In this document: positions 1 through 9,252 of the stretch, one piece after another
Numbering within the stretch: the stretch's first letter is position 1
Layout of the letters: each line of letters starts with the position of its first letter
Source of the DNA: Amphritea balenae
Lineage (GTDB): Bacteria > Pseudomonadota > Gammaproteobacteria > Pseudomonadales > Balneatricaceae
Length of the DNA: 64,000 nucleotides
NCBI RefSeq assembly: GCF_003858655.1
Contig: NZ_RQXV01000001.1
Coordinates: 744,001 to 808,000 of the forward strand
Direction of reading: 5' to 3'
Notes under the pieces: generated by a model
Told to the model about the DNA's origin: nothing
Database searches by the model: none
What the model saw: the letters and a program-made list of their open reading frames with translations, nothing else
Program-made: the position numbers and the translations under genes

Positions 1-2
1 AT

Positions 3-695
3 AAAATTACCGGTGCAGTCTCCAGTTTTCGTCGTAAAGACGAACTGGATATGGTGAGCCAGAAGCTCACCCGTATCCAGCAATATGCTGATACCCTGCG
101 CAGCCAGTCCCATGAATATTCCAATAAGCTGCATACTATCGCCGGACTGATCGAGATAGGTGCCACCGACGAAGCCCTCAACCTGATCGGCCAGGAATCT
201 GCCAGCCATCAGGAACTGATTCATCTGCTAATGCGCGCTGTACCCGACCCTATTCTGGCAGGCTGTCTTTTAGGAAAGTACAACCGGGCCAGAGAGCTGG
301 GCCTGAAACTGATTATCGACCCGGAAAGCGAAATGAAGCAGCTACCGGATTACCTGCCCCGTGAACAGCTGGTCACTATCCTGGGTAACCTGATCGATAA
401 TGCGCTGGAAGCGACACTGCGACAACAGGGCAGTGAAGGTGAAATTCAGCTATCGATGACTGACCTGGGCAACGATCTGATTTTTGAAATAGAGGATCAG
501 GGAGAGGGGCTGTCAGAACAACAACAGCTACAAATTTTCGAAAAAGGCTACAGCAGTAAAAACAGCGAAGGACACGGTTATGGCCTGCATCTGGTACAAA
601 GCCTGCTTCACAAACTCAATGGCAGTATCAGCATTGAAAGCACCCTTGCTGGCGGCAGCCGTTTCACTGTTTATATTCCTAAAAATAAGAACTAA
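3..695 (+). CDS. Sensor histidine kinase, DcuS/CitA type (5' partial)
   Basis: C-terminal part of a membrane sensor kinase; the open frame runs to the left window edge, so the periplasmic sensor and most of the PAS domain lie outside. The first residues (GAVSSFRRKDEL) match the end of the PAS domain and linker in DcuS/CitA-family kinases. The phosphoacceptor His follows in SHEYSNKLH, and the HATPase carries NLIDNALEA and GHGYGLHL boxes. This family senses citrate, fumarate or other small carboxylates and phosphorylates the regulator encoded 14 bp downstream. The ligand cannot be inferred without the missing sensor domain; the transporter it controls is probably upstream of the window. Confidence 0.9.
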   Translation, partial: KITGAVSSFRRKDELDMVSQKLTRIQQYADTLRSQSHEYSNKLHTIAGLIEIGATDEALNLIGQESASHQELIHLLMRAVPDPILAGCLLGKYNRARELGLKLIIDPESEMKQLPDYLPREQLVTILGNLIDNALEATLRQQGSEGEIQLSMTDLGNDLIFEIEDQGEGLSEQQQLQIFEKGYSSKNSEGHGYGLHLVQSLLHKLNGSISIESTLAGGSRFTVYIPKNKN

Positions 696-709
696 AGAGT
701 TATAAAAGC

Positions 710-1402
710 ATGATTAAAGTTGTAATTGCCGAGGATGACCCACAGATCGCTGAAATACAGCGCCGCTTTCTGGATCGAATTGAAGGTTTTGAACTGGTAG
801 GTATCGCCCACGGACTGGAAGAAGCCGAAGATCTGATCGAGATTTTACAGCCCAACCTGATACTACTGGATATTATGTTCCCTACCGGTACCGGGCTGGA
901 GCTACTGCGTAAAATTCGTGCAGGCAACAGCAGTGTTGATGTCATCATGATCACCGCAGCCACAGAAGTGGAAACCCTGCGTGAAGCCCTGCATGGCGGA
1001 GTCTTTGACTACATCCTCAAGCCGCTAGTGTTTGAACGTTTACAGGAAACTCTGGCCAACTATCAACAACACCTGATCAAGTTCGAAGCACTGCAATCCC
1101 TGGCGCAAAGTGATGTGGATGATGTATTGCCCCGCACTACAAATACTCAGGAATCACCCGAGACATCAGCATCTCAGGCTCGCCTGCCCAAAGGGATTGA
1201 TGGCCTGACCCTCGAGAAAATCCGCAAGGTCTTCAATAAACAGAGCCAAAGCCTGAATGCTGAGGAAGCCGGTGAAATCATAGGGGCCAGCCGCACAACA
1301 GCCCGCCGTTATCTTGAATTCATGGTCAGCCAGAATGAGTTAAACGCCGAAGTCAGCTACGGCACCGTGGGACGGCCCGAAAGACGATATCAGCGAAGCT
1401 GA
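710..1402 (+). CDS. Response regulator, DcuR/CitB family
   Basis: 230-residue regulator, cognate of the preceding kinase. The receiver domain (about residues 1-120) has the acidic pair D9/D10, phosphoacceptor D54 in LILLDIMFP, and K104 near FDYILKP. After a polar linker the C-terminal part (about 155-230) is a winged-helix DNA-binding domain with GASRTTARRYLEF, as in DcuR, CitB and MalR. By family it activates carboxylate uptake or fermentation genes when phosphorylated. No target site is evident in the window, and the dctPQM operon 13 kb away has its own regulator. Confidence 0.9.
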   Translation: MIKVVIAEDDPQIAEIQRRFLDRIEGFELVGIAHGLEEAEDLIEILQPNLILLDIMFPTGTGLELLRKIRAGNSSVDVIMITAATEVETLREALHGGVFDYILKPLVFERLQETLANYQQHLIKFEALQSLAQSDVDDVLPRTTNTQESPETSASQARLPKGIDGLTLEKIRKVFNKQSQSLNAEEAGEIIGASRTTARRYLEFMVSQNELNAEVSYGTVGRPERRYQRS

Positions 1403-1456
1403 GTAATACCTAAAGAAGAGTTGCTTGTTTTTCTGGCCAAAGGGGCAGTCAGATCC

Positions 1457-1491
1457 CCGCTATTCGGGCATAGCGAAGCAATTCGCTATGC
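1457..1491. repeat. Double hairpin between the regulator and folD
   Basis: CCCG/CGGG arms around CTATT are followed by a perfect 10-bp hairpin, GCATAGCGAA/TTCGCTATGC with loop GCAA (1468-1491), overlapping the folD stop codon. Neither strand has a following T-run, so it is REP-like or a 3' mRNA stabiliser rather than a classic terminator. Confidence 0.5.
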
Positions 1492-2313
1492 GAGCAGCTC
1501 TGCGGATTCTAACGTCTGGCTGATCAACGCATTAATGGTCATAGGACCCACACCACCCGGCACAGGTGTCACCGCGGCAACACGGTTTTCCAAGCCATCT
1601 TTTTCAATATCGCCCAGGCCACCCTGATGGTAACCGGCATCAACGACGACTGCGCCATCTTTGATCCAATCGGCCCGAATCAGTTCGGGCTTACCTACCG
1701 CACCCACGACAATGTCAGCACGGCCAATCTGATCGGCCAGATCTTCTGTGCGTGAATGACAAATTGTCACAGTACAATTTGCATTAAGTAACATGGCAGC
1801 CATCGGCTTACCCAATATAGGGCTGCGACCTACAACCACTGCATGTTTACCTGACAGTTGAATATCGTAATGCTTTAGCAGTGTCATAATGCCTGCTGGT
1901 GTAGCAGAACCAAACGCCTGCTCACCCATCGCCATTCGGCCGAACCCCTGTGTGGTAACACCATCGACATCTTTTGTAATATCGATCGCATCAAAACAAG
2001 CCCGCTCATCGATCTGCGGCGGTACCGGATGTTGCAGTAGAATGCCGCACACCTGTGAGTCATTATTCAACTCATCAATCGTTGCCAGCAATTGTTCGGT
2101 CGTCGTCGTAGAAGGTAATTCAACACTGCGTGATCCCATCCCTACCCGTCCGCAGGCATTGATCTTCATCTGTACATAAGTCGCTGATGAAGGATCATCG
2201 CCCACCAGAATAGTCGCCAACACAGGTTTCTGCTCTAACAGATCAACACGCTGCTTTAACATCTGTTCACGCTGCTTCGCCAGCGCTTTACCATCCAGAA
2301 TCTGTGCCGTCAT
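1486..2313 (-). CDS. folD: Bifunctional methylene-THF dehydrogenase / methenyl-THF cyclohydrolase
   Basis: FolD interconverts 5,10-methylene-, 5,10-methenyl- and 10-formyl-tetrahydrofolate using NADP in the cytoplasm. At 275 residues it is slightly short of the usual 280-300. Visible landmarks are the catalytic-Lys segment [14 protein letters not shown], the [10 protein letters not shown] motif, KDVDG, the Rossmann motif [11 protein letters not shown], and the C-terminal [11 protein letters not shown] signature. It stands alone, transcribed towards the regulator gene. A formate-THF ligase (fhs) elsewhere in the window would supply 10-formyl-THF to the same pool. Confidence 0.97.
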   Translation of the reverse strand: MTAQILDGKALAKQREQMLKQRVDLLEQKPVLATILVGDDPSSATYVQMKINACGRVGMGSRSVELPSTTTTEQLLATIDELNNDSQVCGILLQHPVPPQIDERACFDAIDITKDVDGVTTQGFGRMAMGEQAFGSATPAGIMTLLKHYDIQLSGKHAVVVGRSPILGKPMAAMLLNANCTVTICHSRTEDLADQIGRADIVVGAVGKPELIRADWIKDGAVVVDAGYHQGGLGDIEKDGLENRVAAVTPVPGGVGPMTINALISQTLESAELLA

Positions 2314-2368
2314 CTCTTACCTCTGTTGCAATGGGCTTGGGGTTTTAAATTTTAGCCTGAGTGCTTAC

Positions 2369-2431
2369 TAATGCAGATCAGCTAATACATACCTGCTAAT
2401 GCAGATCAGCTAATACATACCTGCTAATACA
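2369..2431. repeat. 28-bp tandem direct repeat
   Basis: Two adjacent 28-bp copies begin at 2369 and 2397 (each starts TAATGCAGATCAGCTAATAC), followed by a partial third copy. Probably slippage-prone, non-coding sequence upstream of folD. Confidence 0.85.
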
Positions 2432-2734
2432 TGCCTGGCTATTAGTACCTGATAAGCAGTACTTAGCTAAAGGGTGTTAAGGATAACGATGATAGCCTGA
2501 TAAATGAATAGTGGATTACAGAGAGCGCAGCAAGATTGCCTGAATACGGCAATTTTCACTGACACAGGTTATATAAAAGCGATGTGAGGATAATACAAAA
2601 ACTACATTTCATTTTCTGCAACACTATCATGTAAATATATCAATATACGCAAGACAGGTTTTTCGTTAGAGTACGCTTATTATTTTGGCAGCTGCATATT
2701 TAGTTATCGGTATAACTCTGCGTATAACTACCTG

Positions 2735-2740
2735 TATAAT
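2735..2740 (+). promoter_or_regulatory. Candidate -10 element of ilvC
   Basis: A perfect TATAAT hexamer lies 112 bp before the ilvC start, within a run of GTATAAC-like sequence. The -35 at a 17-bp spacing (ATAACT) is poor, so the call is tentative. Confidence 0.35.
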
Positions 2741-2852
2741 ATGCGCCTGCCTGAGTTTGAGCCCTGTAGAATGCACAACATCTACAAGGTAATAAAAGAA
2801 TTTTTCAGTCGTCCCAGCTAGGTGATGACTTAATTAAACGGAACTATCAGAT

Positions 2853-4328
2853 ATGTCTAATAACTACTTCAATACGCTGCCACTGCGTGAGCAACTGGAA
2901 CAACTGGCTAAGTGCCGCTTCATGGATATTTCTGAGTTTCCAGACGGCGTAGAAGCGCTGAAAGGCAAGAAAATCGTTGTTATCGGTTGTGGCGCACAGG
3001 GGCTGGCACAAGGTATGAACCTGCGTGACAGCGGTTGTGATGTTTCTTACACACTGCGTGCTGCTGCCATTGAAGAGAAGCGCCAGTCCTGGAAGAGCGC
3101 TACTGAGAACGGTTTCGTTGTTGGTACTTATGAAGAGCTGATCCCTACTGCTGACGTAGTACTGAACCTGACACCTGATAAGCAGCACACACCTGTTGTT
3201 AACGCTGTTATGCCGCTGATGAAAGAAGGCGCTTGCCTGTCTTACTCTCACGGTTTCAACATCGTTGAAGAAGGCATGAAGATCCGTGAAGATCTGACTG
3301 TAATCATGGTTGCACCTAAGTGCCCAGGTTCAGAAGTTCGTAACGAATACGTTCGTGGTTTTGGTGTTCCTACCCTGATCGCTGTTCACGAAGACAACGA
3401 TCCTAAAGGCGAAGGTCTGGCTCTGGCTAAGGCATACGCTGTTGGTACCGGCGGTCACAAAGCGGGCGTTCTGATGTCCTCTTTCATCGCTGAAGTTAAG
3501 TCCGACCTGATGGGCGAGCAGACTATCCTTTGCGGCATGCTGCAGACTGGTTCTCTACTTTGCTTCGACAAGATGGTTGAAGAAGGTATCGACGCTGGTT
3601 ACGCATCTAAGCTGATTCAGTTCGGTTGGGAAACTGTAACTGAAGCACTGAAATACGGCGGCGTTACCAACATGCTGGATCGTCTTTCTAACCCAGCTAA
3701 GATCAAAGCATACGATCTGTCTGAAGAGCTGAAAGTAATCATGCGTCCTCTATATAACAAGCACCAGGACGACATCATCGATGGCACTTTCTCAAGCACT
3801 ATGATGACTGACTGGGCTAACGATGACGTTAACCTGCTGGGCTGGCGCGCAGAAACTGCAGAAACAGCATTCGAAAAGACTCCGGCTGGCGATGTAGAAA
3901 TCTCTGAGCAGGAATACTTCGATAACGGTATCCTGATGGTTGCTATGGTTAAAGCGGGTGTTGAACTGGCATTCGAAACTATGACTGCTGCGGGCATCAT
4001 CGCTGATTCTGCATACTACGAGTCTCTGCACGAAACTCCACTGATCGCTAACACTATCGCACGTAAGAAGCTGTACGAGATGAACGCTACTATCTCTGAT
4101 ACTGCTGAATACGGTTGCTACCTGTACAACCACGCTTGTCTGCCTCTGCTGGCTGACTTCATGAAGGACATCAAGACCGACGTTATCGGTAAGGGTCTGG
4201 ATCTGGAAGACACTGGCGTAGACAACGCTCGCCTGATCGAAGTGAACGCTGCACTGCGCGCTCACCCGGTTGAAGCGATCGGTACTACCCTGCGTGGTCA
4301 CATGGCTGACATGAAGAAGATCGTTTGA
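2853..4328 (+). CDS. ilvC: Ketol-acid reductoisomerase, class II
   Basis: IlvC isomerises and reduces 2-acetolactate or 2-aceto-2-hydroxybutyrate with NADPH in valine, leucine and isoleucine synthesis. At 491 residues it has exactly the length of the long, duplicated-knot class II enzyme of enteric bacteria, not the roughly 340-residue class I form. The Rossmann motif [13 protein letters not shown] and the metal-binding segments with [10 protein letters not shown] and EYGCYLYNH are present. Codon use is strongly biased towards highly expressed codons (GGT, CTG, GAA), unlike its neighbours. It is monocistronic, with a strong terminator 25 bp downstream. Confidence 0.98.
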   Translation: MSNNYFNTLPLREQLEQLAKCRFMDISEFPDGVEALKGKKIVVIGCGAQGLAQGMNLRDSGCDVSYTLRAAAIEEKRQSWKSATENGFVVGTYEELIPTADVVLNLTPDKQHTPVVNAVMPLMKEGACLSYSHGFNIVEEGMKIREDLTVIMVAPKCPGSEVRNEYVRGFGVPTLIAVHEDNDPKGEGLALAKAYAVGTGGHKAGVLMSSFIAEVKSDLMGEQTILCGMLQTGSLLCFDKMVEEGIDAGYASKLIQFGWETVTEALKYGGVTNMLDRLSNPAKIKAYDLSEELKVIMRPLYNKHQDDIIDGTFSSTMMTDWANDDVNLLGWRAETAETAFEKTPAGDVEISEQEYFDNGILMVAMVKAGVELAFETMTAAGIIADSAYYESLHETPLIANTIARKKLYEMNATISDTAEYGCYLYNHACLPLLADFMKDIKTDVIGKGLDLEDTGVDNARLIEVNAALRAHPVEAIGTTLRGHMADMKKIV

Positions 4329-4352
4329 TAACGATTCTTACTTCTTAGAAAG

Positions 4353-4383
4353 AGGCTGGGCTTAATCGCCTGGCCTTTTTTTT
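4353..4383 (+). terminator. Rho-independent terminator of ilvC
   Basis: AGGCTGGGC and GCCTGGCCT pair as a 9-bp stem (two G-T wobbles) around TTAATC, followed directly by a T-run. Confidence 0.9.
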
Positions 4384-4402
4384 AGAGCTTATTTTTTAGG
4401 CC

Positions 4403-4475
4403 TGTTTTATAAGCATTTTATCGAAACTCATAAATGCACCTAAATATGCGTTCTTAAATACCTGCTTATAAAACA
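4403..4475. repeat. 13-bp inverted repeat upstream of the ModF-like gene
   Basis: TGTTTTATAAGCA (4403-4415) is exactly complementary to TGCTTATAAAACA (4463-4475), 47 bp apart. It may be an operator pair or a structured leader; no regulator is known. Confidence 0.5.
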
Positions 4476-4540
4476 CGCTTAGCCAAACACCTGCTTGTTA
4501 TACGCTGATGCCGGATAACTAATAATTGAGCTTATGACCT

Positions 4541-5971
4541 ATGAACATTCGCCTGGACAACCTAACCGTTAATTTTGACGACCGCTTTCAATTAGACCAG
4601 ATCAACTGGCAGTTGGACGACAGCCAGCACTGGGTCGTCACTGGCGCTAACGGTTCAGGCAAATCTGCGCTGGCGGCAGTATTAGCCGGCGCCGGTGAAA
4701 ACCTGTCGGGTAGTATCGAAGGCCTGCCTGCGAAAGTCGGTCTTGTCTCGTTTGAAGCTCAGGCTGAGCTGATCGAAGCCGAGCTGAAGAAAGATGACGC
4801 CGATATCATGGACGTTATCGCCGAAGGTACCCCGGTCCATGAGATCCTCAATCCCGGAAACAGCAATCAGCAACTAATCGACGAGCTGGTCGAGAAGTTC
4901 CAGCTGCAATCATTAGTCGACCGGGCGTTTCGTAAGTTATCCACCGGGGAATCCCGCAAGGTTATGCTGATTCGTGCGCTGGCCAGCGAACCGGATCTGC
5001 TGGTACTGGACGAACCCTTTGACGGACTCGATGCCCACACCCTTGAGATGCTGCAAGAGTACCTGGCGACACTGGTCGAGACCGTGCCGATGGTGATGGT
5101 ACTGAACCGCTTCGACGAGTTCCCCGACTTCATCACCCATATCGCTTACGTTGATCATGGCCGCCTGCAACACCAGATCGATCGCAGTGACGAAACCGCG
5201 TACAACGAGCTGTATAAGCTGCTGCACCTGAAGACTACCGATCTGGCAGTACCCGGTGCTGACCCTGATAATGATATCCCTCGCCTGGATTCCAACCAGC
5301 CGCTGGTACGCCTCAACGGTATTAACATCACCTACGATGGCCACAAGATCATCGACTCACTGGACTGGACCATCGAACGCAACCAGCACTGGCAGCTGAG
5401 TGGTCCCAACGGCAGCGGCAAGACGGGTCTGTTGTCGCTGATCACCGGTGATCATCCGCAATGTTACGTAAACGATATCTTTGTATTCGGTTTCAAGCGC
5501 GGCAGTGGCGAAAGCATCTGGCAGATCAAACAGTTTATCGGTTATGTCTCCACCGCCCTGCAGTGGGAATACAAAGTCGGCACCGGCCTGCGTAACGTCA
5601 TCATCTCAGGTTTTTACGACAGCATCGGTCTGTATACTAAAGCTACCGACAAGCAGAAACAGATCGCCGATGAATGGCTGGCCCTGTTAGGCATGACCGA
5701 CCGTGCCGACACCCCATTCAACAAACTATCCTACGGTGACCAGCGCCTGCTGTTGATCGCCCGCGCCATGGTCAAACACCCACCGCTGCTGATTCTGGAT
5801 GAGCCATGTCTGGGTCTGGATGATATGAACCGTCAGTTGGTTCTGGCCCTGATCGAAAAGATCTGCGCCGGTAGCGAGACATCAGTGCTGTATGTGAATC
5901 ACCATCCGGAAGATCAGATTAAGGGAATCGAAAACTATCTGGCTCTGGAGAAACGAGAACCTGGCAAGTAA
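4541..5971 (+). CDS. modF: ModF-like protein with two fused ABC ATPase domains
   Basis: Cytoplasmic protein of 476 residues with two ABC ATPase domains and no membrane segment, as in ModF/PhrA. Walker A motifs are GANGSGKS at residues 35-42 and GPNGSGKT at 288-295. Degenerate signature motifs LSTGES (about 133) and LSYGDQ (about 396) precede the Walker B segments LLVLDEPFDGLD and LLILDEPCLGLD. ModF is associated with molybdate metabolism in enterobacteria, but no modABC gene is adjacent here, so the molybdate link is by name only. The gene appears monocistronic. Confidence 0.85.
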   Translation: MNIRLDNLTVNFDDRFQLDQINWQLDDSQHWVVTGANGSGKSALAAVLAGAGENLSGSIEGLPAKVGLVSFEAQAELIEAELKKDDADIMDVIAEGTPVHEILNPGNSNQQLIDELVEKFQLQSLVDRAFRKLSTGESRKVMLIRALASEPDLLVLDEPFDGLDAHTLEMLQEYLATLVETVPMVMVLNRFDEFPDFITHIAYVDHGRLQHQIDRSDETAYNELYKLLHLKTTDLAVPGADPDNDIPRLDSNQPLVRLNGINITYDGHKIIDSLDWTIERNQHWQLSGPNGSGKTGLLSLITGDHPQCYVNDIFVFGFKRGSGESIWQIKQFIGYVSTALQWEYKVGTGLRNVIISGFYDSIGLYTKATDKQKQIADEWLALLGMTDRADTPFNKLSYGDQRLLLIARAMVKHPPLLILDEPCLGLDDMNRQLVLALIEKICAGSETSVLYVNHHPEDQIKGIENYLALEKREPGK

Positions 5972-6025
5972 TAAAGAGGTATTCTGCAAGAGTGGCCAGA
6001 ACGTCACTCTGTAACACAATAGAAC

Positions 6026-6041
6026 GACAGGCTCCCCTGTC
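6026..6041. repeat. Short hairpin between convergent genes
   Basis: GACAGG and CCTGTC arms (6 bp) enclose CTCC between modF and the convergent lysR gene. There is no T-run on either side; a weak terminator at best. Confidence 0.3.
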
Positions 6042-6073
6042 AGATTAAATCTGCTCAGATACCTGTCGATCTT

Positions 6074-7003
6074 TTAAGTGTTCAGTTCATCCAGACTATC
6101 TATGCTGCTGTTCTTTGCGACATAGTCCATAAAGGTTCGTGCCACGACAGATAGCTTCTTCCCCTTCAGGCTGGCCAGGTACCATCGGGTGACTATCGGT
6201 AGCTGCTCAACATCAAGCTGAACCAGGCCGCTACTGCCACCAAAAGCAAGGGTATGACTGGAGAGTATCGACACCCCAAGGCCTGACATAACCGCGTGTT
6301 TAATCGCTTCATTACTCTCAATCACCATCCGTACATTCGGTTGGATAGCCAGATCTTCAAACTGCTTTTCAATGGCATCCCGGGTGCCTGACCCCTCTTC
6401 ACGCATCAGGAATGGTTGCTCAGCAAACTGCTGTAACGGCACCTGATCCAGGCCAGCCAGGGGGTGATCTTGTGGCGCTATCGCTACCAGCGGGTTGGGC
6501 ATAAAATCCTGCAGATCCAGTTCACGATTTTTAGGTGGGTGACTGAACACGTAGAAATCATCTTCACCGTTTTCCATCCAGTCGATGATCTGTTGCCGGT
6601 TGCCCACTTTAAAATCTACATCGATATCCGGGTAATGCTTAAGAAAATCGCCCAGTAGATGGGGGATAAAATATTTAGCGGTGGTGACTACTGCCAGCCT
6701 CAGTGTCCCCGACTTAAGACCTTTCAAATCTGCCAGCTTCATATCCAGCTGCTCAAAACAGCCCATAATCTCTCGGGTACTTTTCACTACCTCTTCACCG
6801 GCCTGAGTAAACACCAGTTTACGGCCTACCTGATCATACAGTGGCGCCCCAACTGCATCCGACAGTTTTTTCAACTGCATAGAGACGGTAGGTTGTGTGA
6901 GAAAAAGCTGTTTTGAAGCACCGGTAACAGAACCGGTTCTATGAACGGCCAGAAGGATCTCCAACTGACGCAGGGTACCAAGCCGAGCATGAAAGCGGGA
7001 CAT
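6074..7003 (-). CDS. LysR-family regulator, CbbR-like
   Basis: 309-residue LysR regulator. The N-terminal winged helix (residues about 1-65) contains TLRQLEILLAVHRTGSVTGA and LTQPTVSMQLKKL; the rest is a two-lobed periplasmic-binding-like effector domain. The sequence is closest in feel to CbbR-type members, but no Calvin-cycle or other obvious target gene is adjacent. The divergent neighbour is a small secreted protein, and the 132-bp gap between them holds a candidate operator. Confidence 0.9.
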   Translation of the reverse strand: MSRFHARLGTLRQLEILLAVHRTGSVTGASKQLFLTQPTVSMQLKKLSDAVGAPLYDQVGRKLVFTQAGEEVVKSTREIMGCFEQLDMKLADLKGLKSGTLRLAVVTTAKYFIPHLLGDFLKHYPDIDVDFKVGNRQQIIDWMENGEDDFYVFSHPPKNRELDLQDFMPNPLVAIAPQDHPLAGLDQVPLQQFAEQPFLMREEGSGTRDAIEKQFEDLAIQPNVRMVIESNEAIKHAVMSGLGVSILSSHTLAFGGSSGLVQLDVEQLPIVTRWYLASLKGKKLSVVARTFMDYVAKNSSIDSLDELNT

Positions 7004-7022
7004 ATTTTTCCTATTTCAATAC

Positions 7023-7038
7023 ATAGATAAATATCTAT
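7023..7038. promoter_or_regulatory. Candidate LysR operator
   Basis: ATAGATA and TATCTAT form a 7-bp dyad spaced by AA, 20 bp upstream of the lysR start in the divergent promoter region. The AT-rich dyad fits the loose LysR T-N11-A pattern; this is position and symmetry only. Confidence 0.4.
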
Positions 7039-7135
7039 ATACTTTATAGCTAATATCGATTTTTATCTATTTTAAAAAAGATTGATAATTCTCTGTCGTT
7101 ACTCTGTGACAGCATGGAAATAAAGGAGAATCACC

Positions 7136-7540
7136 TTGAAAAAAATCAACTGCATTTTATCCCTGACGATCTGTTTGGGCATAGGTACTACCCCGGCAAT
7201 GGCTATGGAAAAAAATTCCGGACAGATCAGTAAAGACTATGTTGCGGGCTTTCTTGCCGGAGCACGACTTACCGACGGCGAAATCATTGAACATATCAAA
7301 AAAACCGATGATAGCAGTTCCGGATTTCTGGAGAGGGCATTCAAAACCCGGTTAGGAAAACAGCCGTCCTCCGTTCCGGCAACCTACTATGCCGGTTTCT
7401 GCATACCAGATGATAAACCCCATGCATCCATCGTCAACAACATTATCGATCAACTTAAACTAGTTGAGCCTGGTCAGAACAGTTCACCAGAATCTATGGT
7501 TTACCGGGCAGTTAAGATGCGATATCCATGCAACTATTAA
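7136..7540 (+). CDS. Secreted Rap1a/Tai-like small protein
   Basis: 134-residue precursor with a typical signal peptide (Lys-Lys-Ile start, hydrophobic core, cleavage near TTPAMA). The TTG start is chosen because AAGGAG lies 7 nt upstream. The mature part has the pattern of the Rap1a/Tai immunity domain: an early YVAGFLAG helix, a central GFCIP cysteine and a final YPC cysteine, which could form a disulfide. Characterised members neutralise type VI amidase effectors in the periplasm. No effector or secretion gene lies nearby, so the role here may differ. Family assignment is from recalled motif spacing. Confidence 0.6.
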   Translation: MKKINCILSLTICLGIGTTPAMAMEKNSGQISKDYVAGFLAGARLTDGEIIEHIKKTDDSSSGFLERAFKTRLGKQPSSVPATYYAGFCIPDDKPHASIVNNIIDQLKLVEPGQNSSPESMVYRAVKMRYPCNY

Positions 7541-7730
7541 ACGTACTTAATCGGGGGGCTCGGTTAAGGTGGCAATAGAACTACCCGAAATAATTCAACG
7601 ACAACGTTATAACAGGCTTTCCAGCCCAGATTCACTGATATAAGCTGGGCTAGTCAGCCTGGATGCCAAGACTAATTGGGCGCAACAGACAATTGATCGA
7701 ACAATTGAATACATGAGTACGGAGTTGAGA

Positions 7731-9107
7731 ATGAGACGAATACGCAGGAATGCAGGCCAAGAGTATATCGCGCCATGGGAAAAAGCATTCGATACTGTTT
7801 TGACACCTCTCGAAGAATTTATTCACCGGCAGACCACCAGTGGTATTTTACTGATGTTGTTTGCGGTTCTGGCACTGGTGATTGCCAATACTCAGCTCAA
7901 CGAGCCTTACCATCATTTCCTACAGTCCTACCTGACCATTGGTATGGACGGTTTTCAACTGTCTAAATCCCTGCACCACTGGATAAACGACGGTCTTATG
8001 GCGTTGTTCTTCCTCGTTGTAGGTCTGGAACTAAAGCGCGAACTGCTGGTAGGCGAACTTGCCAACGTTAAGCAGGCACTCCTGCCGATCATAGCGGCAG
8101 TTGGCGGTATGCTGGTACCAGCACTGATTTACGTCGCCATTAATCCAAGCGGACACACCCTCAATGGCTGGGGTATACCGATGGCAACCGATATCGCGTT
8201 TGCATTGGGTGCACTGGCCCTGCTGGGCAACCGAATACCTAAAAACCTGCTGATGTTTCTGGTCGCCCTGGCAATAGTTGATGACCTGGGTGCGGTTATC
8301 GTAATCGCTCTGTTCTACACCGAAACCATCAACTTCACTGCCCTGATGCTGGCCGGATTCTTTATCTTTGCCCTGATCTGCCTCAACCTGGGTGGCGTGA
8401 GACGAATGTTGCCCTATCTGCTAATCGGCACGCTGCTCTGGATCGCTATGCTTAAAAGTGGCGTTCACGCAACACTGGCGGGGGTGTTACTGGCCTTTAC
8501 CATTCCGATGAAACCCAAATACAACCCACAGCGACTGCTCTCACTGATCCAGGATAGTTCTGAGCAGATTAAAAGTGCGTTCAGACAGAACGAAAACATT
8601 ATCGTCAATGATGCCCTGAGAGCCCGGGTCCGGGCACTGGGTGAAGGGATCTTCAAAGTACAGGCACCAGCCCAGACTCTGGAGCACAAACTACACCTGC
8701 CATCCGCGTATCTGATCATACCGATCTTTGCCCTGGCCAACGCTGGTGTACCCATCGAATGGTCTGAAATCGGTAGTGTTATGACCCATCCGGTTGCGCT
8801 GGGTATAGGCGCAGGCCTTGTACTGGGCAAACTGATCGGTATTGCAGGCTTCACCTGGGTGGCAGTAAAAATAGGGGTAACTGAACTGCCTAAAGGCCTT
8901 AATTTTAACCACATTATCGGCGTCGCCTTCATGGGCGGTATCGGCTTTACCATGTCGATCTTTATCGCCGAACTGGGCTTCGCCCAACACCCGGAAGACC
9001 TGCTGATGGCTAAAACAGGTATCCTGTTCGCCTCGCTGATCGCCGGTCTGATCGGCTTCGTCTGGCTCTGGCTGAAAGCCAAAAAAGAAGAGGATCCGGC
9101 TGAATAA
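7731..9107 (+). CDS. nhaA: Na+/H+ antiporter NhaA
   Basis: Inner-membrane antiporter that exports Na+ (or Li+) in exchange for protons, for salt and pH homeostasis. The essential aspartates are seen in IVDDLGAVIVIALFY, and the TDIAFALGAL segment is intact. At 458 residues it is longer than the 388 of Escherichia coli NhaA, with an extended soluble N-terminus and an enlarged central loop (about residues 255-310). The start at 7731 is preferred because GGAG lies 6 nt upstream; an in-frame ATG at 7713 would add six residues and lacks a ribosome-binding site. Confidence 0.95.
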   Translation: MRRIRRNAGQEYIAPWEKAFDTVLTPLEEFIHRQTTSGILLMLFAVLALVIANTQLNEPYHHFLQSYLTIGMDGFQLSKSLHHWINDGLMALFFLVVGLELKRELLVGELANVKQALLPIIAAVGGMLVPALIYVAINPSGHTLNGWGIPMATDIAFALGALALLGNRIPKNLLMFLVALAIVDDLGAVIVIALFYTETINFTALMLAGFFIFALICLNLGGVRRMLPYLLIGTLLWIAMLKSGVHATLAGVLLAFTIPMKPKYNPQRLLSLIQDSSEQIKSAFRQNENIIVNDALRARVRALGEGIFKVQAPAQTLEHKLHLPSAYLIIPIFALANAGVPIEWSEIGSVMTHPVALGIGAGLVLGKLIGIAGFTWVAVKIGVTELPKGLNFNHIIGVAFMGGIGFTMSIFIAELGFAQHPEDLLMAKTGILFASLIAGLIGFVWLWLKAKKEEDPAE

Positions 9108-9129
9108 TCCGGACTCAAAGACAAGTAAA

Positions 9130-9152
9130 AAGGGCGCCGATGGCGCCCTTTT
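9130..9152 (+). terminator. Terminator of nhaA
   Basis: AAGGGCGCC/GGCGCCCTT forms a 9-bp stem with loop GAT, bordered by an A-run before and T residues after, so it may work in both directions. Confidence 0.85.
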
Positions 9153-9182
9153 CTGTTCCTAGCAGGAAAAAATACTTTCTGT

Positions 9183-9246
9183 TCTAGCACCGCTTAGTCG
9201 GATCTTAGCAAGCGCCGTTGTCACGTCTAGCAGCCGCAAAGCTGCT
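9183..9246. repeat. REP-like module, CTAGCA/GTCACGTCTAGC family
   Basis: Contains TTCTAGCA, TTAGCAAGCGCC, GTCACGTCTAGC and a 6-bp hairpin AGCAGC/GCTGCT. The GTCACGTCT(A/G)GC core recurs at 26286-26294, suggesting a dispersed intergenic repeat. Confidence 0.5.
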
Positions 9247-9252
9247 TTCTAA

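Larger units (their letters stand above)
2314..2852. other. 539-bp divergent intergenic region, folD to ilvC
   Basis: AT-rich region holding a 28-bp tandem repeat and a candidate -10 hexamer. A 26-codon frame (2741-2821) lacks a ribosome-binding site and starts right at the -10 box, so I do not call it a leader peptide. No other gene or riboswitch is recognisable. Confidence 0.6.

Noticed and set aside
2741-2821. 26-codon frame upstream of ilvC as an attenuator leader peptide
   Set aside because: No ribosome-binding site, it starts right at the TATAAT box, and there is no run of branched-chain codons or terminator/antiterminator pair.
2847-3251. Long minus-strand frame across ilvC
   Set aside because: Shadow of a highly expressed gene with strong codon bias; no ribosome-binding site and no recognisable protein.
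7541-7730. Sodium-sensing riboswitch upstream of nhaA
   Set aside because: The GGGGGGCTCGG stretch caught attention, but I could not fold it into a known nhaA-type motif.
8465-9190. 241-codon frame opposite nhaA
   Set aside because: Antisense to a conserved antiporter, serine/proline-rich composition typical of shadow frames.
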